A DNA stretch of 60,020 bases from positions 1-60,020 of the forward strand of contig NZ_ABCQ01000025.1 in the NCBI RefSeq assembly GCF_000170855.1, in the 5' to 3' direction. Position numbers and translations under genes: made by a program. The notes beneath the pieces were generated by a model. It was not told the origin of the DNA, did no database searches, and saw only the letters and a program-made list of their open reading frames with translations. The DNA is from Moritella sp. PE36 (GTDB lineage Bacteria > Pseudomonadota > Gammaproteobacteria > Enterobacterales > Moritellaceae). Shown piece by piece: positions 28,801 to 35,807 of this stretch; the stretch's first letter is position 1; every line of letters begins with the position of its first letter.

Positions 28801-29177
28801 TGCATGACACGGACTTAAATTCAGGGCCACTGCTTGGTATTTCGGACTGGTTGCAAGGCACGCAGCCAATAACCAGTAATGATTTTATTAGTTCAAGTTA
28901 TCAACGCTTAGCGATAGGCCAGCGGTTATATAGAGGGGCGACAGGTGTACCTGAACAGCTCAGACAGTTCAATGGCTTAGCTCAACCCCGTTACTGGTTA
29001 GATACTGCCGTTGGTTATAATTTTGTTACTTCAGACCCTGAACTCTTGTTAGGTCTGGGACTTGGGTGGCCTGTTATTGGCAACGATGAACTCTATTTTC
29101 ATGTTGATTGGCAAAGCCATGATCGTAACGGCGAGCAGTCATTGGAAATATCTGTTGGTTACTTTTATTCTTTTTAA
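25896..29177 (+). CDS. pelB: PelB: outer-membrane Pel export porin with TPR scaffold
   Basis: PelB exports the polymer through the outer membrane and docks PelA through its periplasmic TPR array. An N-terminal membrane anchor (about residues 18-40) is followed by a long alpha-helical superhelix (about 60-750) with TPR-like units, for example LARLYSYTNEYSRVIKLYQQL. The C-terminal third (about 770-1093) shows alternating aromatic beta strands and ends in VGYFYSF, the terminal-Phe signal for BAM-inserted barrels. Length is 1093, slightly shorter than the roughly 1190 of Pseudomonas PelB, probably with fewer TPRs. It lies 62 bases after pelA, across the triple repeat. Confidence 0.9.
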   Translation: MKSSSNEVNPKKTRTRIRILALGPLTLLVLSAVYALWLIAPTKATLLTLISRSTSPEISLSFLTVMLDREPDNRQIKLLIAKNIHQLGNIRGAIDVIEPLLNGSESNKDWHAHALYLDAVMAGAYSEKPLLNAYAISKVELLFDNTNHIPNVMLARRFADLALSLNMPIYALTILKPHLGSDEISYDELISLALQISDYTTALALLSESLGLTYDKSGIAANVKVNSPHNKQQIKDDLLSLNKIYRWQGHITKAFEISLLLVDKYPSEPQFRDASQQAKAFCDIYHEGRFYDELADIDLLLPDEYADWLNALEKSQGTAETVLSVKKLMRKHPDDTALIIELARLYSYTNEYSRVIKLYQQLKKQRSLGSSDAVRFAEAYIMLNQPEDALKVLVEPVNWLKADDAYLRMVAFLSWELSQKPLALASQEALMKRSDHNIDVYRYIQLHSPFTEQDIPTLVQLYAKTENQALLLEAINIAYQSEVSAGSRFGRTVKRDFGLKALMELALQNDAMKDRADVYYYRAMYAVQQQQYKDAHHFFRLSLNSEHLFTPTINSYIWWAIEIQDINTMRELYDTYGVVLRDNPEFELTFAVLTQQLANRQHADMWYRKYLITNDKTDKTDITVLIHYASLLEELKLYEHAYKLRRYFAENLSQTLDTLPSDYVPEYSLLELVAGDAAAAVLTTSRALLNPSVNSVAQFFQYQQLSGNSDAMRFWQQRTSLADYFLANATNDQGQLQLDTLTTASISARHYQYGEEYASLSQPSRGNQDDSGKDGYITVMHGRSAWRGQYIANTTWDINTLQLDYYQLLKHGDWQLSSYYQTAEPSGIFSDSSIDDEFRLSGLIRYQFNRNEWLFGVDIADGLGDQRLGFNVNYIHQFDRMWRVELGAGLNNDIRASQALALAGSDDVVNAGFYYQPSNRTNMALTLGYHQMSTRFDDEIGTGWSGSLRVAEQLFFSSPAWQIYADYSMHDTDLNSGPLLGISDWLQGTQPITSNDFISSSYQRLAIGQRLYRGATGVPEQLRQFNGLAQPRYWLDTAVGYNFVTSDPELLLGLGLGWPVIGNDELYFHVDWQSHDRNGEQSLEISVGYFYSF

Positions 29178-29191
29178 TAAAGGGGATTTGA

Positions 29192-29722
29192 ATGAAGTTG
29201 ACATTAATTTTCACCATGATATTAGCGCTATCGGCGTGTTCAACTTATAACGCACCTGATAGTCCGCCACTAAATGCCTCTGCTGTTTGGGTTATTATGC
29301 CGTTACAAAATAACTCGAGTACCCCACTCGCAGCAGAAAAAGCGGAGCAGATATTAAGTTCTCAGTTATATCGTAAAGGCATTAATGCGGTGATCTATCC
29401 AAAAACCCCACTCAAGAGTTTAACCGATATTCTCGATCAGACCTCGAAGTATAAACATGCTGAAGCATGGTTAGCCACATACCCCGCCGATTATATTATT
29501 ACCGGTTCTGTCGAAGAGTGGCATTATAAAAATGGCTTAGATGCAGAGCCTGCAGTCGGATTGACGCTAGAAATTAAAAACGCAACCAATAACCAGCCCT
29601 TGTGGCGAGCGAGCGGTAGTCGTGTCGGTTGGGGGAGAGAAAGCGTCAGTGGCGCCGGCATCGTCGTTGTTGAAACGTTAGTGAATGGGCTCAATTTTGC
29701 CCCTGCTGCCACTACAGAGTAG
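29192..29722 (+). CDS. pelC: PelC: outer-membrane lipoprotein of the Pel export complex
   Basis: PelC forms a ring on the periplasmic side of the outer membrane that guides Pel to PelB. The 176-residue protein has a lipobox LSAC (Cys16) and the PelC core: VWVIMPLQNNSSTPLAAEKAE, LYRKGINAVIYP, YPADYIITGSVEEW and LWRASGSRVGWGRESVS. Length is typical. AAAGGGG lies 8 bases before the ATG. It starts 14 bases after pelB. Confidence 0.93.
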   Translation: MKLTLIFTMILALSACSTYNAPDSPPLNASAVWVIMPLQNNSSTPLAAEKAEQILSSQLYRKGINAVIYPKTPLKSLTDILDQTSKYKHAEAWLATYPADYIITGSVEEWHYKNGLDAEPAVGLTLEIKNATNNQPLWRASGSRVGWGRESVSGAGIVVVETLVNGLNFAPAATTE

Positions 29723-29734
29723 TCGGACTTGCCT

Positions 29735-31072
29735 ATGAATAAATTACTGGATATTTTTATAAAACCTTTTCAAGGTGATAACTTTGTTTGGATAGAAATC
29801 ATTATTATCACGGCTATTTCTGCAACTAGTTGGCTCTATTTTTATTCATTACCAGTAGGGGTGGAGGCGAATCATTTTTTTTGGCCGCTATTAGGACCAC
29901 TTCTTATTGCATTGCGCTACGGGTTTGCTAAAGGTTTCATCTGTACGCTTGGTATGACGGCAGTATTAGTATCGATAATGAAAGACGGTGGCATGTTGCC
30001 ATTATTTCCTTTTTCGTTAATTGTCGGTACTTTTTTTTCTGTCATGATCGCTGGGGAATTTCGCGACCACTGGCAGCGTAGCATTGATAAATATGGCATT
30101 GAGCATAAACATATGCAGCAGGAATTGACTAGTTTTACTAAAAATTATCATCTGCTCAAAGTTTCCCATGATCAATTGGAATTACGTAACGCGGGGCAGC
30201 CTGCTAGTCTGCGCGCAGAAATAAATTCATTGCAGCGTATCGCCCTACAATATAGCGAGCGACGTCTCGCGCATATTGGCGAACCCTTGTTAGCCTTGTT
30301 CGCCCATGTTGGCGGCATACATGTTGCTGGTATTTATAAGGTGACGAACAATGAAGTTGAGGCGCAACCTTATGCCGTATTAGGCGATAGTCATACGCTT
30401 AATATTAATGATTGTATGTTACAAGATATGCTGGTGAACAAAAAACTGCTTTCACCTGTCACATTTCATGCTCAGCATGAATCATGCTATCAGTTATGTA
30501 TTCCACTGGTAGATACAGCCGGCGTATTGCAGGCAGTGGTATTAGCTGAGAGTGTTAAATTCTTTTTATTAACCCCCGCTAATGTCGTGTTGCTGTCTCT
30601 TATTGCGGATAATGCGGCTGATTTATTAAGTGATGAGTTATTAACACCGGTATTAGCGACGCATCAAGATGATTTATTTATGCGTTATGTGCAACGAGCA
30701 CATTACAATAGTCGCGAATATGCCATCGACAGTAGTTTAATTATTTTTCATGATCACACGGGGGAGAACTCGCACGAACTCGATGCATTGACCAATCACC
30801 GTCGAGGCAGTGACGTCTACTGGACATATCAACCGCCGAATAAAAAATTATGCTTGATGGTGTTGTTACCATTAACAACGGCCACTGATAGCCAGCTATT
30901 TATCACCCGAATGCAACAAATATTATTTAATGCCTTGGGCGAACACTGCAATGATATTGATATTATTGGCCCTTTTTCTTTTGAAGACAGTAAGCATGAT
31001 ATTGATAGCATAATTAAAATATGGGGGCCAAATAATGATCGCATGCTTGTTCCTAGTTGTGCTAACAGCTGA
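29735..31072 (+). CDS. pelD: PelD: c-di-GMP receptor of the Pel synthase
   Basis: PelD is an inner-membrane protein that switches on Pel synthesis when c-di-GMP binds. Four membrane helices span about residues 20-105. A GAF domain (about 165-305) follows, then a degenerate GGDEF domain (about 310-440). The c-di-GMP inhibitory-site motif RxxD is visible as R357-G-S-D360, and the GGDEF active-site motif is absent, as in the known family. ATG 29735 is chosen over a TTG two codons earlier. The end overlaps pelE by 38 bases. Confidence 0.92.
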   Translation: MNKLLDIFIKPFQGDNFVWIEIIIITAISATSWLYFYSLPVGVEANHFFWPLLGPLLIALRYGFAKGFICTLGMTAVLVSIMKDGGMLPLFPFSLIVGTFFSVMIAGEFRDHWQRSIDKYGIEHKHMQQELTSFTKNYHLLKVSHDQLELRNAGQPASLRAEINSLQRIALQYSERRLAHIGEPLLALFAHVGGIHVAGIYKVTNNEVEAQPYAVLGDSHTLNINDCMLQDMLVNKKLLSPVTFHAQHESCYQLCIPLVDTAGVLQAVVLAESVKFFLLTPANVVLLSLIADNAADLLSDELLTPVLATHQDDLFMRYVQRAHYNSREYAIDSSLIIFHDHTGENSHELDALTNHRRGSDVYWTYQPPNKKLCLMVLLPLTTATDSQLFITRMQQILFNALGEHCNDIDIIGPFSFEDSKHDIDSIIKIWGPNNDRMLVPSCANS

Positions 31073-32003
31073 GTTATTCAGTTTTCATATCTTACTTGGT
31101 GCTGATTTTTCGTGGTTTAACTGGGCCTATTATATCGCTGTGCATGGAGCCGCGAGCATTATTTTTACGTGTGGGACATGGTTACTGTTACCACATCGTT
31201 ATAAGTTTCCGATAATACATACTGGTTTATTTCTATTTTGTTTTTCGTTTTGTATCCCGCTTTTTGGCATGATCGGGGGGATCTTTTCATTATTGTTGGG
31301 CTTATATCGATTAAATACACCTGCAGAGGTTACCTGGGTTGAATGTGAGCGGCCCTCACTCGTGAAAGAATCTGATGAGTTTAGACCTTCGCGAACCAGT
31401 ATTGGTGGATTACGTGAAATATTAACGCATGATCTCGATCCTGTTCGGCGGTTACAAGCGGTGAATGCTGTTTGTTATTTACCTCAGCAGCAGGCTATAC
31501 CGCTGTTACAATTGGCGTTAAAAGATTTATCAGACGATGTACGATTATTTTCTTATTCGTCATTAGAAACGATAGAAGCTAAAATTAATCTTTCGATTTC
31601 ATTGCTAAAGGCGCAGTTCACACATTATCAAGAGCCTAGTCTCGCATTTAATATTGCTCAGCAATACTGGGAGTTATGTTACCTCGGTTTAGCTGAAAGT
31701 GTGTTGTGCGCACATTACCTCGAACAAGCCTCTATTTATCTTATGCGTTCTAATCAACTTGTTGAAAATGCAGCAAGTAATCTGTTACTTGGACGTATTA
31801 TGTTGGCGCAATCAGATCCGAAACAAGCGTTGATATATTTAACTCAAGCATTTGATGCTGGTTTATTAAAAGAACAAGTTATCCCTTATTTAGCAGAGGC
31901 AAGTTTTGCACTTGGAAATTATGAGTTAACCAAATATTACATGGCGCAATTACCTGCATTCGAAAAAGGCCGGTTACAGCAACTGAGGGAGTACTGGCTA
32001 TGA
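31035..32003 (+). CDS. pelE: PelE: membrane-anchored HEAT/TPR scaffold of the Pel synthase
   Basis: PelE is an inner-membrane partner of PelD, PelF and PelG. The 322-residue protein has two or three membrane helices within residues 1-90, a HEAT-like part (HDLDPVRRLQAVNAVCYLPQQQAIPLL) and TPR-like helices (about 190-315, e.g. ASNLLLGRIMLAQSDPKQAL). It starts inside pelD with GGGGG at 31023-31027 as ribosome-binding site and overlaps pelF by 4 bases (ATGA), so translation is coupled on both sides. Confidence 0.88.
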   Translation: MIACLFLVVLTAELFSFHILLGADFSWFNWAYYIAVHGAASIIFTCGTWLLLPHRYKFPIIHTGLFLFCFSFCIPLFGMIGGIFSLLLGLYRLNTPAEVTWVECERPSLVKESDEFRPSRTSIGGLREILTHDLDPVRRLQAVNAVCYLPQQQAIPLLQLALKDLSDDVRLFSYSSLETIEAKINLSISLLKAQFTHYQEPSLAFNIAQQYWELCYLGLAESVLCAHYLEQASIYLMRSNQLVENAASNLLLGRIMLAQSDPKQALIYLTQAFDAGLLKEQVIPYLAEASFALGNYELTKYYMAQLPAFEKGRLQQLREYWL

Positions 32004-33514
32004 CCAAAGAGGTTGATATTTGTTTATTGTTGGAAGGTACTTATCCTTATGTACGTGGTGGGGTATCAACCTGGATGCATCAGATCATTAAGGGGTTACC
32101 TGAATTTTCTTTTCATATTATTTTTCTTGGCAGTTCGCCTGAATTATATGACGAGCCTGCATATGAACTTCCCGATAATGTTGTCGGTTTTGAAATGCAT
32201 TATTTATTAGCGGCTGACGATAAAGTGATGCCAACACCAACCGCTGGCTCACCCAATCTATTTCAATCATGGCAGCATTTTTTATCTTTTTTTGATCAAC
32301 GTGGAGAACCGATACCGAGTGAATTATTAAGTAATATCGCTGATTTTATAGGCCAAAAAAATAGACTAACCTTGACCGATTTTCTTAATAGTCGTGCATC
32401 ATGGGAAGTGCTTACTAATCATTATTTTCAACAGGATGCTAACCAATCTTTTGTCGATTATTTTTGGACTTATCGAAATATTTATCAGCCCCTATTTGTG
32501 TTAGCAAGTATCTCTCAGTCATTGCCTAATGCGCAGGTCTATCACAGTGTATCAACAGGATACGCAGGGTTTTTAGGTGCACTCTGTCGCCAGAAAAGTA
32601 ATCGTCCATTTTTGCTTACTGAGCATGGTATTTATACTAAAGAGCGAAAAATAGATTTATCACAAGCCAGTTGGATAAAAGATAAACATAACTTGATTGA
32701 TGTCAGTATGCATAAGGATATGGATGCCACCAGACAAACCTGGATACGTTTTTTTGAACAGCTTGGTGTATCTGCCTATCATCAAGCAGATCGTATTGTT
32801 GCGCTGTTTGAAGGAAACCGACAGCGGCAGCATGAAGATGGTGCGGATAATGATAAAACGCAAGTCATTGCCAATGGTATTGATATGGAGCGCTTTGCCA
32901 AGGCCTACGTTCGTCGTCCTAGCTCTCCGCCTATGGTTGTTGGTTTAGTTGGTCGGGTGGTACCAATTAAAGATATTAAAACGTTTATACGCACTATCTG
33001 TGGTGCAGCCAAAAAAATCCCCACGATTGAAGGTTGGATTATTGGTCCGGCGGAAGAGAATGAAGCTTATGCCCATGAGTGCCAACTATTAATTGAAAGT
33101 TTAGGGTTGGAAGGCAAAGTTAAAATGTTAGGCAGTAAAGATGTTGCTGAGATAATGCCTGAGCTTGGCATTATGATGCTGACCTCGATTAGTGAAGCGC
33201 AACCTCTGGTGTTGCTTGAAGCCATGGCATCAGGTATCCCTTGTATTGCGACTGAAGTAGGCGCTTGTCGTGAGATCCTTGATGGTGTTGCAGGTGAAGA
33301 TGCGAGTTTGGGCTCGTGTGGTGCAATAATTCCCATTGCGAACCCTTCAGAAGGCTCCAATGCGATCGTTAATTTACTCTCAGATGCAGATATATGGCGA
33401 AAAACGGGTGATATTGGCAAGGTAAGGGTGGCAAAATATTATGATCAGACGTTGATGTACGATTCGTATCGACGCTTATATAGAGGAGCTGTTGATGGCG
33501 GGTATCGGCTTTGA
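32000..33514 (+). CDS. pelF: PelF: cytosolic GT4-family Pel glycosyltransferase
   Basis: PelF polymerises UDP-activated N-acetyl-hexosamine into Pel. The 504-residue protein starts LLLEGTYPYVRGGVSTWMHQI, a PelF hallmark. It has ANGIDMERF and GLVGRVVPIKDIKTFIRT at the start of the second Rossmann domain, and the GT4 E-x7-E motif SEAQPLVLLEAMASGIPCIAT near residue 396-404. No signal peptide or membrane helix is present. The gene overlaps pelE by 4 bases and pelG by 20 bases. Confidence 0.94.
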   Translation: MTKEVDICLLLEGTYPYVRGGVSTWMHQIIKGLPEFSFHIIFLGSSPELYDEPAYELPDNVVGFEMHYLLAADDKVMPTPTAGSPNLFQSWQHFLSFFDQRGEPIPSELLSNIADFIGQKNRLTLTDFLNSRASWEVLTNHYFQQDANQSFVDYFWTYRNIYQPLFVLASISQSLPNAQVYHSVSTGYAGFLGALCRQKSNRPFLLTEHGIYTKERKIDLSQASWIKDKHNLIDVSMHKDMDATRQTWIRFFEQLGVSAYHQADRIVALFEGNRQRQHEDGADNDKTQVIANGIDMERFAKAYVRRPSSPPMVVGLVGRVVPIKDIKTFIRTICGAAKKIPTIEGWIIGPAEENEAYAHECQLLIESLGLEGKVKMLGSKDVAEIMPELGIMMLTSISEAQPLVLLEAMASGIPCIATEVGACREILDGVAGEDASLGSCGAIIPIANPSEGSNAIVNLLSDADIWRKTGDIGKVRVAKYYDQTLMYDSYRRLYRGAVDGGYRL

Positions 33515-34865
33515 GTTAAGAAAAATACTGAAAAAAAAGACGTTATTATCCATTGTTGAAGCCTATGGCCTCGCAGGTTTGATCAGTTCAGGTCCTTGGG
33601 TATTATCTATTTTGGCATTATTGATGATTGGCATTGTGAGTTTGGGCGAGTTTCAATCTTATGTGCTCAGGCAATTTTTGATACTTGTCACCTATTTAAT
33701 GGCGGGATCGTTGATTGTTAGTGGTTTGTTTCAATTGTTATTAACACGTTTCATTTCTGATTTGATTTACCTTAAGCAAGAAAATCGTATTATTCCTAAT
33801 TTATTAGGTGCTATGTTAGTGATGACTTTATTGTCGGCAGTGCTTGCTGGCGCTGTTTTAGCGATGGCCTCAGAGATTAATCCGTTGACTAAAGTTATTA
33901 TATTTTCAGCCTTTATTATTCTTTGCAACCAGTGGCTTATACTGATTTTATTGAGCGGTACCAAAGAGTATTACCGTGTATTTATGACGATGCTGATGTG
34001 TTATGGCTTGATGATTGGGTTATGTATGACAGTGCCTGCTTATGGCCTGACGGGGTTAATTAGTATTTTTACGTTATGTCAGGCATTACTGACATTTATT
34101 TTTCTTTATCATATAGTGCGGAATTATCCAGCCAAGCAATTAATTTCATTCGATTTTTTACAACCTGGTAAGGTATTTTATTCACTGCTATTTTGTGGTT
34201 TCTTTTATAATTTAGGGGTATGGCTAGATAAATTTGTATTTTGGAGTCGAGAAGAAACATCACATAAAGTATTTAGTATTTTTAATGCGTCTTATATTTA
34301 TGACTTGCCCATTTTTATTGCTTACCTGGCGATTGTGCCTGGCATGGCAGTGTTTATTATGCGAATGGAAACTGATTTTTCACAAGCGTGTTTGAAATTT
34401 TATGATGCGGTGCGGGATGGGGGCACGTTAAGTGATATTTATCGATTAAAAGATAAAATGGTATTGGCATGTCGACACAGTATTTATGAAATATTTAAAG
34501 TACAAGGCATGACGCTTGTTCTGTTAGTGCTCTGGGCTGAAGATATCCTTATTGCTCTGAATATTAATCTTGCCTATCTACATTTACTTTATGTTGATCT
34601 GATTGGAGTTAGCTTTCAAGTATTAGTCATGGCGATCCTAAATATTATGTATTACCTTGATAAACGTTATGCCGCCTTGGCATTAACTGTGTTTATGGCG
34701 TTGAGTAATTTTATTTTGGCTCACATAAGTATTGAATTAGGACCGCTATTTTATGGTTATGGCTTTACATTGACCATGCTGTTAACCACGATCATTGGTT
34801 TTATTGTATTAGATAAACAATTTGCTGACTTAGAATATCAAACCTTTATGTTACAGCGTTCATAA
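33495..34865 (+). CDS. pelG: PelG: polytopic Pel transporter (MOP/Wzx-like)
   Basis: PelG is the inner-membrane translocator of the Pel synthase. The 456-residue protein begins MAGIGFELRKILKKKTLLSIVEAYGLAGLISSGPW, the highly conserved PelG start, and has about 12 membrane helices. DKFVFW and the FNASYIYDLPIFIAYL segment are also typical. ATG 33495 is preceded by GAGGAG (33483-33488) inside pelF. Its last 6 bases overlap the 3' end of the convergent GH114 gene; no terminator is seen. Confidence 0.94.
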   Translation: MAGIGFELRKILKKKTLLSIVEAYGLAGLISSGPWVLSILALLMIGIVSLGEFQSYVLRQFLILVTYLMAGSLIVSGLFQLLLTRFISDLIYLKQENRIIPNLLGAMLVMTLLSAVLAGAVLAMASEINPLTKVIIFSAFIILCNQWLILILLSGTKEYYRVFMTMLMCYGLMIGLCMTVPAYGLTGLISIFTLCQALLTFIFLYHIVRNYPAKQLISFDFLQPGKVFYSLLFCGFFYNLGVWLDKFVFWSREETSHKVFSIFNASYIYDLPIFIAYLAIVPGMAVFIMRMETDFSQACLKFYDAVRDGGTLSDIYRLKDKMVLACRHSIYEIFKVQGMTLVLLVLWAEDILIALNINLAYLHLLYVDLIGVSFQVLVMAILNIMYYLDKRYAALALTVFMALSNFILAHISIELGPLFYGYGFTLTMLLTTIIGFIVLDKQFADLEYQTFMLQRS

Positions 34866-35804
34866 ACAACTATCTCTATAACTATCATCAAGCGCAAGGC
34901 GCAATATTAAGGTGCTGAATTGCATATTGTTGGCATCTAAGCATAATTCATCACGCGCATCTGGATCCTCTCTATATATTTTCTTATATTCAGCATTTAA
35001 AACAGGTTTTCCGGCGTCGATGAAAGGGCTGAGAACTGTGCATTCGTTATATTGAAAGCATTGTTCATTAACAGCAAAATCATAATGTGATACCAGATCG
35101 TTGACTTGGTCTAAATCATTTTTAAGACCGATAGATAATGCTTGTCGGTGGGCTTCGCTTGCCATCCAGATGTTATAGTCGAGTTGATCTACGGCGCTGA
35201 AGTCAAGGCCCGGATTGTTAGTATAGCCATCGACATTGTCTGGCTCAACACCATCACAGCCTTTATTTTGCGCTAAGATTAGCCGTTCTTTCATAATATT
35301 CCTGACATTTTCAGAGCGAACATCGACCCAGCGTTCCCCCTCCCATTCATCAAGTGGGTTGCCGAGATCGGACGAGGTGAATTGACTCGCATCATCACGC
35401 CAATCTTCGTAGGTGCCTGCAGAGAAATAGCAAATGACCTTTTTGTTTTGACTGTGTAGTTCTGCGATCTGCTGCATACTGGTATCAAACAAATCAATAT
35501 CATAAATATCAACATTATAACTAGTATTAATACTACCTTGTAACTGCCATTGCCAAGTGGACATTACTGCTGGCTGATACCATGAGGGAAGATCGGGTTC
35601 TGGCTCTGGCTCTGGCTCAGGTTCGGGATCTGGCTCGGGCTCGGGTTCGGGTTCGGGTTCAGGTTCGGGATCTGGCACCGGATCCGGTTTGGGTGCTGGT
35701 ATTTCTGACCCCTGAAGATTATCTGCTGACTTATCATCACTGGAACAGCTACCGAAGCCGATCAGCATTAAGGCCGCTAGCAGATATAGAAGAAAGTTTT
35801 TCAT
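34860..35804 (-). CDS. Endo-alpha-1,4-polygalactosaminidase-like lipoprotein (GH114)
   Basis: A 314-residue predicted lipoprotein with a lipobox ending at Cys20 (FGSC), a Pro-Glu/Asp tether at residues 38-71, then a TIM-barrel GH114-type domain (about 75-314). Core motifs are WQWQLQG, VICYFSAGTYEDWR, the signature CDGVEPDNVDGY (184-194) and VNEQC; Asp189 and Glu247 are candidate catalytic acids. GH114 enzymes cut alpha-1,4-linked galactosamine polymers, the same type of sugar as in Pel. The gene starts 3 bases after the stop of the Agd3-like deacetylase gene, so the two form an operon, and it runs tail to tail into pelG. Likely role (inferred): cell-surface cleavage of Pel-like polymer. Confidence 0.87.
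   Translation of the reverse strand: MKNFLLYLLAALMLIGFGSCSSDDKSADNLQGSEIPAPKPDPVPDPEPEPEPEPEPEPDPEPEPEPEPEPDLPSWYQPAVMSTWQWQLQGSINTSYNVDIYDIDLFDTSMQQIAELHSQNKKVICYFSAGTYEDWRDDASQFTSSDLGNPLDEWEGERWVDVRSENVRNIMKERLILAQNKGCDGVEPDNVDGYTNNPGLDFSAVDQLDYNIWMASEAHRQALSIGLKNDLDQVNDLVSHYDFAVNEQCFQYNECTVLSPFIDAGKPVLNAEYKKIYREDPDARDELCLDANNMQFSTLILRLALDDSYRDSCL
35592..35693 (-). repeat. Low-complexity repeat encoding the Pro-Glu/Asp tether
   Basis: About 100 bases built from GGTTCN/GGCTCN hexamers (read on the + strand) encode mostly alternating Pro-Glu and Pro-Asp. Such hexamer arrays can gain or lose units by slippage without changing the frame, so tether length may vary between strains. Confidence 0.85.
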
Positions 35805-35807
35805 GGT

